Source of the DNA: Mesostigma viride
Lineage: Eukaryota > Streptophyta > Mesostigmatophyceae > Mesostigmatales > Mesostigmataceae
Length of the DNA: 64,000 nucleotides
Direction of reading: 5' to 3'
Assembly (NCBI GenBank): GCA_009746045.1
Contig: RPFO01000034.1
Coordinates: 1,521,786 to 1,585,785, forward strand
The translations under genes and the position numbers were made by a program. How positions within the stretch are numbered: the first letter of the stretch is position 1; every line of letters starts with the position of its first letter. Below the pieces are notes generated by a model. That model worked only from the letters and a program-made list of their open reading frames with translations, did no database searches and was not told where the DNA came from. Below are positions 1 to 11,900 of this stretch, in pieces.

Positions 1-6
1 GGACCG

Positions 7-126
7 GACTCCCCTCGCGACTGTCGCGTGTGCGACGCCGCGGGCCACCCTGGGTAGTGGGAGGGGCCTGCTGGCCCTCACGGGGAGTGATGGACTCCCC
101 TCTCGACTGTCGCGTGTGCGACGTCG
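7..126. repeat. GC-rich imperfect direct repeat, two copies
   Basis: A 34-bp stretch beginning GACTCCCCTCGCGACTGTCG at position 7 recurs at position 93 with few changes, a spacing of 86 bp. It may be the end of a longer tandem array that starts before the window. No coding function is supported. Confidence 0.6.
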
Positions 127-479
127 CTGCAGGGGGCACTGAACACCCCCCCCGACAGCGGTGTGACGGCCCAGCTGCCCTGGGCAGCTGGCTCTGCAGC
201 ATTGGGGCGCCCCCCTGAGCTGCTGGATAGTTTTTAAGATAAATTCATTGAGAATGATCAATTACGGAGGTGAGATTGGCATGCAACATAAGGAAAACCC
301 TAAAATGAAGAAGAACCCTGAAGAAATTAATAGTAATCTGACATGGACGGCATCCAAGGATCACGCCAGCTGCACAAGGTACAACTACCTCCATCACAAA
401 ACTACGACACAACCATCGCTGCCAGCCCACCATGCATGCAGGCCTGGGAGGGATCTAGACTGCATGGGTCGCGTCAAAG

Positions 480-770
480 TGCGGCGGGAAAACACATCAG
501 CAACGGTGCGAGTGAGGGCATGTGACAGGCGCTGCCACCAATACGATGAGCACGTGCGGTCAGACCACGCGGGCGGTCTGACTCTTGAGGTCGAGGCGGT
601 CTACACGGCGCTGGCCGCGCTCGTGGAAAAACTCCGCCGTCTTGGGGCCCATGGCCCCGAACTCCTCAAGGACAAAGGGGATGACCCCGTGGGGCCCCAC
701 ATTGCCGTATCAGATCTGGGGAAAGTCCCAACCGTACTCGGTCGGCTGGCTGTGACCAGCGTACGTTGGT
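480..770 (-). pseudogene. Decayed retroelement C-terminal fragment
   Basis: Read on the minus strand, this stretch is recognisably related (roughly two thirds identical by eye over about 130 bp) to the plus-strand ORF at 5,164-5,508. Shared features are the peptide VVPFVLEEFGAMGP (here with a V/I change) and the later W-R-L-S-x-A-L-type segment. Stop codons and frame changes interrupt it. The overlapping plus-strand ORF at 248-802 is the antisense shadow of this remnant. The retroelement assignment rests on general resemblance to the region after the reverse transcriptase in LINE-type polyproteins; the family is not certain. Confidence 0.45.
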
Positions 771-802
771 CAAAGGAGGGCAACGTTCGTTGGATCATGT
801 AG

Positions 803-1838
803 CGCTGCAGCTGGTAGGCCACATTAGCCCGTGGCCTACATAGTCCATGGCCCGGGCACCTCGACGTTGTAGATGTCTCTCTGACTGAGAGTAGTAGCTG
901 GCCAGCATCGATATGCGCAAGTTACATCGACATTCGCGACTTATATCGACGTCAAAGCTATATTGATCAACTGGTGCAAGCTAGTCACGCTAAGGAACGA
1001 TCACAGTTGGTTCCTTAGCCTAAATGCCATTACAACAGCAGAGGGCTGGGCAGATGAGTATCTTATCCCCGGCTCTAGTGACGCTATGGTTGGCATGATG
1101 CAGACGATATTTGTAACTTTCGTGTAATTATTTTTCTGAAAAGATTAGCATAGTACTCCGTGGCACGCCCATGCGCATGACACGCAAGTACTTACTTAAT
1201 TAATTAGGCTATATTTTCTTGATTAATCAATGAATTAACACAAACTCTTATTAGATTCAAATTAAACTACGCAATGAAGAAAACACGTCATGTCCTTAGA
1301 TTGAGCCTTTAATCTTACACCTTTTGCAACCAGCCCCAGTGCTTGTAAAATGTTTTCTCTGTGGGAACCAATCCTGCAATAATTAATACCACAGTTTGAC
1401 ACTTTGAGGACACGTCATTTGTCCCACATCCTCGTGCTACAAATTTGCACGCGTAGTGCCTTCCTGGGTGCGGGAAAGGATTGATGAAGATTGGTTCTGT
1501 AACTGCCATCTACTATAGGACATATTATAAAGCGACAGGCACAGCAGTTGACCACTGACTTGTTTTTACCATCAAGGTAATCACCTCATTGTCGGACGGT
1601 GGGCCTTATGAACTAGATAGCAGTAGTCCTTGAGAACCAAAGTACAGTATCAGACTTAGTCCAAATATTTATAGTTTGGCTTCACTGGCCGGCTTCGTAA
1701 GAAGTATGTACCACGGTCGCGGTCGCCACCACTGCTGTCGCTGTCACTGCCGTCGTTCCCATCAGACCCTGTTCAGATAAAAAGCAACCGTGCAGTCAAG
1801 ACAAGTCCCCGTGACTGGCAGTGAGTACATTAACCAAA
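803..1838. other. No gene seen
   Basis: AT-rich sequence with short ORFs only. No domain, RNA gene or long repeat is recognised. Confidence 0.5.
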
Positions 1839-2578
1839 CCCTCCCTCCCTCCCTCCCCCCCATCCCTCCCTCCCTCCCTCCCCATCCCTCCCTCCCTCCC
1901 TCCCTCCCTCCCTCCCTCCCTCCCTCCTCCCTCCTCCCTCCCTCCCTCCCTCCCTCCCTCCTCCCTCCCTCCCTCCCTCCCTCCCTCCCCCCATCCCTCC
2001 CTCCCTCCCTCCCTCCCCCCCCTCCCTCCCTCCCATCCCTCCCTCCCTCCCCTCCCCCATCCCTCCCTCCCTCCCCCTCCCTCCCTCCCTCCCTCCCTCC
2101 CTCCCTCTCTCCCTCCCTCCCTCCCTCCCTCCCTCCCCCATCCCTCCCTCCCTCCCTCCTCCCTCCTCCCTCCCTCCCTCCCTCCCTCCCTCCCTCCCTC
2201 CTCCCTCCCTCCCTCCCTCCCTCCTCCCCCACATCTCTCCCTCCCTCCCCCCCATCTCTCCCTCCCTCCCTCCCTCCCTCCCTCCCTCCTCCCTCCCTCC
2301 CTCCCTCCCTCCCTCCCTCCCTCCCTCCCTCCCTCCCTCCCCCCACATCTCTCCCTCCCTCCCTCCCTCCCTCCCTCCCTCCCTCCTCCCTCCCTCCCTC
2401 CCTCCCTCCCCTCCTCCCCATCCCTCCCTCCCCCTCCCTCCCTCCCTCCCTCCCTCCCTCCCTCCCTCCTCCTCCTCCCTCCCTCCCTCCCTCCCTCCCC
2501 ATCTCTCCCCATCCCTCCCTCCCTCCCTCTCCCTCCCTCCCTCCCTCCCTCCCTCCCTCCCTCCTCCTCCCTCCCTCC
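1839..2578. repeat. CCCT (TCCC) microsatellite, about 740 bp
   Basis: Nearly uninterrupted TCCC repeats with scattered CCCATCC and TCCTCC variants. The strand asymmetry is total: pyrimidines on plus, GGGA on minus. All long ORFs here (poly Ser-Leu-Pro-Pro or Gly-Arg-Glu-Gly) follow from the repeat. The GGGA strand has G-quadruplex and triplex potential. Confidence 0.95.
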
Positions 2579-3727
2579 GATGTAAGGAGGGCTCGTTATT
2601 AACCAGTAATAGTTGCGCTATCTATCATCATTACTATTATCTAAACCGCCACGCCACAAAAAGTCAAACTCATGTAACTCTAACGTACCAACTAAGTATT
2701 ATTCAATATTAGCACTTATTAGATTTTGTTCAGGGAAATCCTCCCACTTCATCTCCAGAACTCATGCACACGGCTTTCAGACCACGAGAACCACACTCTT
2801 GAAACTAGAAGAGTAATCACACTTTTCATATGGTGGTCTAGAATGCGTGCAAGGGGCCTCATGATGGAGAGAAAAAAGACACGAGATCCTAAACATGACC
2901 AGCATCATATGTAAAGATACAAACATATTAGTCCAAGCCCGGGAGGACAACGGTCATACCGTTGGTTGGAAATGGCAAGGCATGCTGTGAGCAAAAAGGA
3001 AAGTGAAAACATTAAAGGCTCTTCTTACCCCCATACGTACCCAAACAGCAAACTACATGCTGGGTCCGTGATGATTAATTTTAGGTAATGCATTTCGCGT
3101 ACGACGTCGGCCATGCTAAATTGCGTCGCCACGACTAAGAAACAAAAAAAGTGGACTGGTTTCGTTAGCAGCAATTAAGGACTAAATTTAAGGGGGGGCA
3201 ACAATTGCACAAAAGTTCTTGCGCCACGAATACAGCTCATTATAAACAATTGTTTGCCTCACCATGAAGGGCGAGGTTGCCCAACATGGAGGATAACTCG
3301 ACTGCACGAAAAAAGGGATGCACACGGACACACGCATGGACGGAAGCAGGTATATAGTTAGGCGTGTTCATGACACTGCATATATGCCTTCATAACATTA
3401 ACAACGTACCGTGTTGCACATACATGTACTTGTGGTGGGCACTCTTGTACGCTTACATATCTAGCTCAGCCCTGTCCACACACTTCCTTGCTTGCCTCCC
3501 TGCTTGCTTGCTGAGTGCGTGTCCTCATGCCTGCCTGGATGCCTACTTGTCAGTTTCTTCACCCCCTCTTGACATTCACCGTCCAAGGCAGAATTGATCT
3601 AGGTGTAACAATCTGCATTCTCAAAGTATACCCTGAATGAAGGTACAGAAGTTCTTGGCATGACATCAACGTAACCCCATCAACATAACCCGGTTCACGA
3701 GGAACTATCACAACCACCCCCCTACGA
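2579..3727. other. No gene seen
   Basis: Mixed-composition intergenic DNA with short ORFs only and nothing recognised. Confidence 0.5.
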
Positions 3728-3733
3728 TTTATT
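3728..3733 (-). terminator. Candidate polyadenylation signal AATAAA
   Basis: AATAAA on the minus strand about 150 nt after the stop codon of the two-exon gene ending at 3,883, a plausible 3' UTR length. Confidence 0.4.
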
Positions 3734-3882
3734 ACTCCACATTTTCAGGCCAATCAAAGTTACAACAAGCAAACCCAAGTGTTGTGCCTCAACCTCAAGA
3801 AGTCTATGCTGCCAAACTTGACTTCCAAGCCTCCCCCGCGTCAGCCTCTCCAAGGGGAGGAATGCTTATCAATATTTTATAG

Positions 3883-4743
3883 CTACCTTGGCTCGTCGTA
3901 CTCACCGTCCCCGAGCTCCAGCTCCTCGGCCGCGTCCTCCTCCTCCTCCTCCTCCTCCTCCTCCTCCTCGTTGTCCTTCCTCACGTCACCTCCATCCTCC
4001 TCCTGCTCCTCTTGCAGTATGCCGCCGTCGCCCAGCTCTTCCTCCTCCGCCTGCTCCTCTTCCTCGTCATTGTCGTGGGCCCCGTCCTTCTCCTCGCCCC
4101 CCCCCTGCTCGTCGTTGGCCACTTCCTTCTTGTCGCCTCCCTCCTCCTCCGCCTGCTCCTCTTCCTGAACGCCGCCGTCGCCCCACTCCTCCCCTGCCGC
4201 CTCCTCTTCCTCGTCGTCCTCGAGAGCCCCGTCCTTCTCGTTGTCCTCCCCCTCCTCGTCGTCCTCGTTCTCCTCGGCGTCTGCTGAGTCCTCACTTGAC
4301 GCCTCCTCCTGTCGTTGCTGCGGCTGGCCCTCGAGGACGCCTGTGCAATATAGCAGCAAAAAGATAAGCTAATAGCGGTGCATTAGCTAGCGAATTGCAT
4401 AAGATACGTTTACCAAGCACAGGAAAGGGATGCATCGACTGTACCAACCGTGGACAATATTGTACAACTTCACCATCGGATTCGTAGATGCTTTGTCGAA
4501 ACCCGGTGCCATTGCATCCTCACGAACTTTGCTGCAGACTAGCTGAAACGCTTCTAATCGTCTACCAAACGTGCCCGTGATGCCGCGCACGGGCACGCGA
4601 CCACTGGTAACCTGCACCTGGTAACGGATATGGCCCCTTTTGTCAAAAACTTCCCGGCAATAGGGCAGAAAAGGTTCGACGGAATCATGCGAGAACCAGT
4701 CTCGCAGATAAACAGCAGCGGTCCTAGGCATAGGAGGCATCAT
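3883..4743 (-). CDS. Two-exon gene, unknown protein with acidic tail
   Basis: Predicted exon 1 runs 4743-4449 and exon 2 4340-3883, joined by a 108-nt intron (donor CACG|GTTGGT, acceptor TTGCACAG|GCG). The phases agree, giving 250 residues. I chose the ATG at 4743 because the longer ORF upstream begins with GTG. Exon 1 (about 98 residues) looks globular, with segments such as AAVYLRDWFSHDSVEPFLPY and LYNIVHG, but no family is recognised. Exon 2 is almost entirely Glu/Asp-rich with two imperfect internal repeats around GDGGVQEEEQAEEE and GDGGILQEEQEEDGG, encoded by TCC-type trinucleotides on plus. Acidic tails occur in chaperones and chromatin factors; that is only an analogy. The intron is inferred from splice consensus and phase. 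Confidence 0.5.
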
Positions 4744-5163
4744 GATATAACGGGATACACGCAGCACGCGTCGAAATGTTTAATTATGATGCGTTTTCCT
4801 ACGTTCCCTGGTATTACAGGCCAACGAATTTAATTCAATACCAACGGTACTCAACCAACGACTTTCTTACGTTACGCCCTCCGCGTGCCCGCTGTTCAGT
4901 GCCGCTGTTCAGTGCAGACAGGACTGCACTCACTGCAGTGCAGCAGACACACTAATGCTTACGGCCAACGAAACACTAACGTCTCACAGCTGTCATGACA
5001 CACCTGGCCGGCATTGATGATGACTGTCGCCGTGCATTGGCGAGGGCGCCGTACCGCATGGGCAAGTTTAGGTAGCGCCACGCGGATGCATGAACCGCAA
5101 AGTTAGCTACCGGTACAAATTTCGCAAGGGTGGGGTCGTTAGCCAAAAAAGTTTGGCTAACGC
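4744..5163. other. No gene seen
   Basis: Presumed upstream region of the minus-strand gene at 3,883-4,743. No clear TATA box or other feature. Confidence 0.4.
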
Positions 5164-5508
5164 ATGTGCGGGTGTTGGCTAAGCATGGCTAACCGGGTAA
5201 GGTATCCGGTACGAACCTACACGGAGCGGGCCAAGCTCCTGGCCTACGGCGACGTCGGGCACCATCGTGTGGTGCCCTTTGTCCTGGAGGAGTTTGGGGC
5301 CATGGGGCCCCTGACCTCCGCCTTCTTCAAGGAGTGTTGCCGGCTCCGGGAGGAACGGCTGGACCTGGAGGGCCAGCGGGCCCCATGGTCGGCGCGGACC
5401 TGGACGTCATATTGGCGTCAGCGCTTGTCGGTGGCGCTGACTCGGGCCATGGCGGACATCATGCTCCGCCGTACGCGGGCTGATTTTGCGGTGCAGCAGG
5501 GCTATTAG
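5164..5508 (+). pseudogene. Retroelement C-terminal fragment, 114 codons
   Basis: An ATG-started open frame of 114 codons. It contains VVPFVLEEFGAMGPLTSAFF and a later WRQRLSVALTRAMADIMLRR segment, resembling the extreme C-terminus of LINE-type retroelement polyproteins in algae and protists. It is probably a 5'-truncated copy: no reverse transcriptase motif precedes it. A diverged inverted relative lies at 480-770, so the sequence is repeated. An A/T-rich tail (5,560-5,650) follows. Confidence 0.45.
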
Positions 5509-5657
5509 GTTCCTCCCGTTAGGCGTTTCCATTGGTCTTATCGTAGTATAGAGCTTTGACATGGCTCTGTATATAGGTTTATAGCTGGGCGTTTGCTTTG
5601 GTTTGAGTGATTTCACTCTGCTGTAAGTAATTATATTTTTAATATATACAAGCTTAA

Positions 5658-5686
5658 GGGGGGGGGGATGCTTCGCATCCCCCCCC
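5658..5686. repeat. G-run/C-run hairpin
   Basis: A G run, GATGCTTCGCATC, then a C run: a near-perfect inverted repeat with a 3-nt loop. It sits just after the retroelement fragment and just before the GC-rich repeat field, so it may mark an element end. Confidence 0.6.
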
Positions 5687-5694
5687 AAAAGAAG

Positions 5695-7200
5695 GCGCAA
5701 AGCCGACCGTGACTCTAGTAGTCGAGTTTCGATCCGTCCGCCGACACGTACATGGCAACTCGATTTCAGTCAACTGAAGCTTATGAAGGGGGCTGAAAAA
5801 AGGAAAAAGTCGGGAGACAAACTGAATGATAACGACATGCTGTGTGGGCCTAAAACACCGCAGTCGGTCCGCCCTCATTCCCAGTTCCCACTACCTACCC
5901 GGAGGGCCATTCGCTGCCGCTTAGTGAGACGCCCCGCTCCAGGCGAGGTCGCAACCCCCCTCCCCGGCCCCTCAGCGAGACGTCATAGTACGCGGAATCC
6001 CCCGCCCCCCGCGCCCCCCCACCCACCCGGAGGTCCCCACCACCACCACCACCGCCCCCCGCAAAGTGAGACGGCCCGCCCCGGTCGGGCGAGGTCGCAG
6101 GGCCCCCCGCCCTCCTCAGCGAGACGCCATAGTCTGCGGGATACCCCCGCTCCCCCGGGCCCCGCGCCCCCCCACCCACCTGGAGTTTCCCCCCCCCCCC
6201 CCCCCCCGCCCCCCGCTCCCCCACCCCCACCCCCCCACCGCCCCACCCACCCGGAGCTCCCCCCCCCTCTCCCCCCCCCCTCAGCGAGGGCCGGCCACGA
6301 TGCACTGGCGGATCCGTCCCCCGCACCCCTACCCCCGCACCCCACCCACCCACCCGGAGTTCCTCCCCCCCCTCTCCCCCCCCGAAAATACGAAATCCGT
6401 CAAATTATCCTACCGTCAGTATAGAAGGCGACCCGATTTCGGTGATCCGAGAGGTGGCAAGTCGCAAAAGATCGACCAACTACCCGATCGACTCGCTAAT
6501 GTCAAAATTTCGCCCCCCCCCTCAGCCATGATACGCCCCCGCGCCGACCGGCCCGGGAAAAATACGAAGATGTACCCCGCCTGAGTGAGACGGCGAGGTC
6601 ACAGTGAGACGGCGCCCCGCCCCAGGCGAGGTCGCAAGGCCCCCCGCCCTCCTCAGCGAGACGCCAGAGTCTGCGGGATCTCCCCGCTCCCCCGGCCCCC
6701 GCGCCCCTCCACCCACCCGGAGTTTCCCGCCCCCCCCCCCTGCCCCCCCTCCCCCCTCAGCCATGATGAGCCCCCCCGCCGACCGCCCCGGGAAAAGTAC
6801 GAAGATCCGCCACAGGATGCCTCCCCGCCTGAGTGAGACAGCGAGGTCGCAAGGCCCCCCGCCCTTCTCAGCGAGACGCCAGAGTCTGCGGGATCCCCCG
6901 CCCCACCCCCCACCCCCCACCCGGAGGTTTCCCCCCCCCCTCCGCCCCCGGCCATGATGCGCCCCCCCGCGCCCCCCCTGCCAGTGCGAAAAGGCGTGGC
7001 GCGAAGGACAGGCGTCGACCACGAGGACCCCTGAAAAAGACCGGAAAAGTACGAAGATCCGCCACAGGGTGCCTCCCCGCCTGAGTGAGACGGCGAGGTC
7101 GCAAGGCCCCCGCGCCCCCCCACCCGCCACCGACCCAGAACGCCAGGCGACTCGGAGGCCATTCGTCGCCTCAGTGAGACGCCCCAGTGAGGCGAGGTCG
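5695..7200. repeat. GC-rich degenerate repeat field
   Basis: Recurring blocks GTGAGACGGCGAGGTCGCA, CTCAGCGAGACGCCAGAGTC and long C runs ending ACCCACCCGGAG appear near 5,920, 6,070, 6,600, 6,840 and 7,090. All long ORFs here are proline- or glycine-rich consequences of C and G runs. The part at 6,425-6,515 is related to 8,833-8,940, so the field shares an ancestor with the repeats at 8.5-9.2 kb. Confidence 0.7.
7004..7071 (+). repeat. Dispersed repeat copy 1
   Basis: About 68 bp beginning AAGGACAGGCGTCGACCACG are nearly identical to 9,104-9,171 in direct orientation. Confidence 0.8.
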
Positions 7201-7598
7201 TCCAGGCATAGTTGTCTCGGTTCATAGTTGATTTGTAGTCCAAGTTGGTGAGTTAGCTAGTTAGTCAATCAATTAATTAGTTTGCATGTAAGCTAAAATC
7301 ATGTATGTCCAATGATGGTACTAATCCTAATTCTAGTGTACGCTGAGTAGTAATATTAGACATACTGGGCATTGTAATGGTTGTCTCCTTGATACTGGGC
7401 ATCCGATAGAAGGATAGATCTATTACAACTTTAATTCACAGGTGAGACATACTGGGCATCTGATCATACAGCACTGCCAAGTCCCATCGCATGTCATGCA
7501 ACTTCCATGTGGAGGTACGACGCAATTACGGTCGTGATCTTGCATGGGTCGACGGCCGACGCCAATGTGGCGCCGGCAGAGCATGCAATGCACGTCGT

Positions 7599-8270
7599 CT
7601 ATTCTGCATGTCGTGGCCCATCGGCGCAGGCACCGAGGTGGACGTTCTTCCAGTGATCGCAATCCCGCCACATAAAGCTGCCACACGCCAGTACCTCCCT
7701 GCCGTCATCGTCGTCGACGGGGGTGAGACAGATGACGCAGTGCGTTTCTTCGTCGGGGCGCGTCGTGTCATGGTTGGGTGCCGTCGCGTCGGTTGACGTA
7801 GTTGGCGCCGGCGGTACAGTCTCGCCGGCTGTGGCGATCGTGGGTGGCTGTCCGTCGCGCGTGGTAGTAGAAGCTCCTGGAACACGATATCTGCGTGCGC
7901 ACGCGGCCGTCGGGCTCGATCTGAGACGGGTCCACGAGTAGCAGGAGGCCGTCACGACTGCCCAGGACTCGGCTGATGGCTACGCCGAGTTGCCCGTGGT
8001 CAAACAGCCGTCTCCGAAGGTCGACGACCACCCGGCTGACTGATCGTTGAAAGCAATATCGAGGACGTATACGTAGAGGAAAGAAGATTATTCAAAAGAT
8101 TCTCACCTGCTTGCACGTTCAATCGCAGTGTGACGATGCTGTCGAAGCTGTTCTGCCCGGCTTTGTCTCTGTCTCCGTCTTACTCTTGCTAGCAATTCCG
8201 TTTGGATCCGTTGTCTCGAATTCCTCCTTTCTTGCAGGCGGAATCTCCGGTTTTCTCTAGCCTCATCCAT
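7599..8270 (-). pseudogene. Helitron/Pif1-type helicase C-terminal remnant
   Basis: On the minus strand an Arg-rich segment (8270-8107) is followed by a consensus donor CAG|GTGAGA and, after a possible 71-nt intron, by LFDHGQLGVAISRV-LGSRDGLLLL (about 8,010-7,940). That is the motif VI signature of Pif1 and Helitron helicases. Shortly after, in another frame, comes DIVFQELL, matching the terminal I-V-Y-K-E-V-L-type peptide of Helitron proteins; reaching it needs a frameshift. A third frame carries CVICLTPVDDDDGREVLACG, a RING-H2-like half finger whose expected His after CG is Ser. The rest of the helicase and the Rep domain are absent. I infer a decayed, 5'-truncated Helitron helicase; the RING piece may be chance or a captured exon. 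Confidence 0.5.
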
Positions 8271-8512
8271 TGCGTACCCATACGTTTTCACGCATTATGG
8301 AACTAAAAGTACTTCATCCCAGTAATTCAGTTCGTTGATACCTGGTAAACCCAGTAATTCATACTTAATTCATACGTAACGATTTTCTCTAGCCTCATCC
8401 GTTACACGCAGCTTCATCTCAGTAATCCAGTTCGTCCATATCGGCCATTTCGTCAAGCAAAGCATCAGTTTATTCACATCATTGCATCGATATTCATCGA
8501 TCATGCGCTGAT

Positions 8513-8833
8513 GTCGAGACCACTACTAATAAGTCGAGCACGGCGAGAGCAACGGCGAAAAGGCGAAGGCCGTTAAGCTGACCGTCACCCTAGTAGAGGC
8601 ACCAATAGACATTCGGTTTGAAACTGACCAACCTTTCTAAGTCGTCGAAAGTCGCGGTTTAGGATTTCGCAACCGTGCTCAGACCAGAACGTGGCCGCTA
8701 GCCATGTACCAACCTACGACAATCGTCGTAGGTTGGCTGACCGAAACTGGGTCGAGACCACTACTAGTAAGTCGAGCACGGCGAGAGCAACGGCGAAAAG
8801 GCGAAAGCCGTCAAGCTGACCGTCACTCTAGTA
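8513..8833. repeat. Direct repeat pair with internal hairpin
   Basis: GTCGAGACCACTACTA and the following 80 bp occur at 8,513-8,595 and again at 8,751-8,833. Between them, 8,709-8,736 is a perfect 12-bp stem with a 4-nt loop (CCAACCTACGAC ... GTCGTAGGTTGG). Related sequence occurs at 6,425-6,515, so this is a dispersed family, possibly a non-autonomous element. Confidence 0.7.
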
Positions 8834-9103
8834 GGCGACCCAGTTTCGGTGAGCCGACAGGTGGCTAGTCGCGAAAGTTCGACCAACTACTCGCCAGTCG
8901 AACTGGATCAAGTCGCTAACGTCAAAATGTCGCGAGACGACTTTAAAGCCATTAAAGATGCCAGCAAGTGAACGCCAATCGTATCCCACTTCACCAAAGC
9001 ACTCCGTCCGATGCCCGAGATACAGCGTCTTCGGTCCAACCACGCACCGAAGTCTGTACGATCTCCAAATTCCGTCGACTTGCGCCCAACGGGAAACGGC
9101 GCT

Positions 9104-9171
9104 AAGGACAGGCGTCGACCACGAGGACCCCTGAAAAAGACCGGAAAAGTACGGAGATCCGCCACAGGATG
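9104..9171 (+). repeat. Dispersed repeat copy 2
   Basis: Nearly identical to 7,004-7,071; the surrounding sequences differ. Confidence 0.8.
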
Positions 9172-9174
9172 CCC

Positions 9175-11900
9175 GATGGTTTTTAATATAGTTGATATAC
9201 TGACATGCGCGTGACGAATCGTGATTCGTGGCACGTCAACATCTGTCATCAGCCTCAATGGTCCTTCGCGAAACCGTACACATAGGCCACGTCAAGGTGC
9301 GCAACCACCTTTGCGCAACGACAAAACGAGCCTCGCAATTCCGGAAATGCAAATCGGGCTAGCGCCCCCTCTACGAATGGGGTTTGGGTCCTTCGTAGCT
9401 TCTTTTTGATGGTAAGTCGTGGTTGCTTGGGGAACGCTTGTTGACAATGGCGACTTCTATTCCGAGACTTTTCGTAGGCTTTAATGCGCTGTCGCCTCCT
9501 TCATCTTTCGCCTTACGCTTTTTTTGTGTTTGCGTTTTCTGGTGTCTTTTTGTGCGCAGGTCGCCCTCTTGAGGCGTTAAAAGCGGCAAATGTTATCAGC
9601 GCATACTATTTTGTGAGAGAAATATCTTGAAACAGACCGGTTTTGCTGGTGTATTGGCAGTGTTATTGCTAGAAGGGATGACTGAGTATTCCTTTGTTTC
9701 TTACTAGTTGAACTCTTACAAGTTGAACTCTTCGTGCTTCGACGTTCCTAGCCGATTGTTTGCCAGTTCGAAAATCATTACGTAATTGTTGAGGTCTCGT
9801 GTGTCCATTTTGATTAGGCTGTAGTACGAATCGTTCAAGTCCCGTGTCCGTCCAGTGACCCTTTTAATTTCGTGTGGCGTACGTGCGATCGCTAAATGTG
9901 AAGAAAGCGTTTTTTTGTTCGGTTAAACGCCTTTTCCTGGGTACATTTGGGAATTCCCTTCCGGCGATCTTGAGTTTCTTGGCCCGTAGGTCTCGGATGG
10001 AGCGTGTTGCTTATCAGGCAGCTCTTGCTGTGTTTCTTCGGTTGGAAGTCGCTTCGTACTTAGATGCGCGACCTTGGAATTTATGTGACACGGATTGGAT
10101 GTTTCTTTGAGTAAGGGGGATGGCTAACGTATACCTTCGTGGAAGCTATTCGTTGTTACGGCACGGCTCTCGTGATCTATCTGATGATTAGTGCTGGTGT
10201 TGGCATGCTTTTTGCTCCGCGTCTATGTGAAGGCGGTTTTATGCGTGCCATGCAATCTGATTTGGGTAAACTTTCGAACAGTAACATCCAGACTCATTTA
10301 AAAGGAATAGAGGCTCGAAAAGGTTGCTCGGAACAATCACGATGTATGGCGGTAGTGTCTAGTTTGGCCAAGTGTTCGTGCTTCTTTGTTTGGGCATGCA
10401 TGTGGTTGGAAAAACCTTGGATGTTCTCTTTTCCTTGTTTCTGGCTGTGCACAAACCGACAGCAATTCAGAAAAATTACAATTCTGGCACGAGCCGGGCC
10501 ATTTGTGGGAACCCAGGGATTGCGAGCATGATGGTGGTGGCCAGTCGCCTTGCAATTTGTTGCGCGGGGGGTCCTGCAACAAGTTTGTAAGCAAACAACT
10601 GTCGTTACTTCTACCAATTTTCGGGGTACCTTGGCTTCAGCCAGGCCGTCACCAAATTGAAGTGATGCATGCCGTATGGCAAGTGGAGAGCTTGTGTGTA
10701 TTCCTTCAACAAGGCTGCTGGGCACTCTGCAGTATCGGTTCTTCATTCGGTTTATGATGAGGCGACCTTGGTATGGGACTTAGAAGTCATGGAAATCTTC
10801 TTGACTTGCCATGCAGAATGTGCTATGGCATTTCGGATTGTCCAGGGGGATTTTAATGGGCAAGTCTGTTATTGGATCTGAGATTCTACCAGATTATGTT
10901 CTGCCATCTGGAAGGGCAAGTTTTGCTGGCTTAAAGACAGCAGGAGGGAGGATGCAATTTTTCATTTAAGTTGGGAGTGGAGAGGGGAGCAGGGCTTCAT
11001 TGCAGTGAAAATTTTGCGGAATTGAGATTTTGTTGAGGTTTTTCGCTGATGAGGGACGCGTAATTTTCTAGGAATGGCGGAGAAATTGCTAAGTGCAATA
11101 AGCTTGATGGCGGAAGTGGTGGGCGGCGCAAGTTGTGCCCAGAATGTGAGAGCAGGTACGCAGACAAAACCATGGGTTTCCTGGTTGCTGCATGTGCCCT
11201 TTTTTGGTTTGCCAGATGGCATGCATGCAGTTCCTGCGTCTGTAAAGCCGGCGTTCCGGCATCAATGAGGAAGCAGTGAGGAAGACTTCCTCTCCAGCAG
11301 CCGGCCATCCCAAGGCTACCACCTGGGTAATTTTTTTGGCAGATCGATGAGATCATGGGGGTTGCATCCCATTGGCCTGGCGCTGTAAGCTTGTTTCCTC
11401 AGCCGCTGTCTTTCCCTTGGCTCAGCGTTTGCTCGCGGCGTTTGCCTTTCTCGTAAGGCTTGCTTGACAGTGCCTACTTGAGATTAGGGTATCTGGCAGG
11501 TTTCCTCGAGCAGGAGTTGTAACATCTGTTGTGACCTCATGGCTTCAGTTGTGGAGATTGGTATTTGCGTGTAGTTAATTTTGAACGGTGTTCAAAGGGG
11601 ATTATGGTGATTTTGACTGGGGATGTCAAAGATAACACGAATGATCAGAATAACACGAATGCTGAAACGTCGGGGTGTAAATGATGGCCAGACATCATTT
11701 TTTTAGCTGCATAGAATTGGCTTGTAAATATACAGATGTAAATATAATAAATGAACTATTCTATGATTATATTTTCCCTGATGCTTTGCCGGTGCTAAGG
11801 TTCTCAGCTGTGCATGTTTTCCAAAATGGATGGAAATGAAATCTACAAGCTTTCAAGTTCTTGTGTGACTGAATTAGCCGTTCAGCACAGACTAGGGATG
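9175..11900. other. No gene seen
   Basis: Only short ORFs without recognisable domains. Some phrases resemble the satellite that begins near 11.9 kb, but I could not delimit units. Confidence 0.45.

Noticed and set aside
248-802. 184-codon plus-strand ORF
   Set aside because: Its second half is antisense to a retroelement remnant; no domain.
1762-2602. Long Pro/Ser/Leu and Gly/Arg/Glu ORFs in the CCCT array
   Set aside because: Every frame is open because of the repeat; no codon or domain evidence.
6001-7130. Pro- and Gly-rich proteins in the GC-rich field
   Set aside because: Open frames arise from C/G runs in degenerate repeats; no start context or domain.
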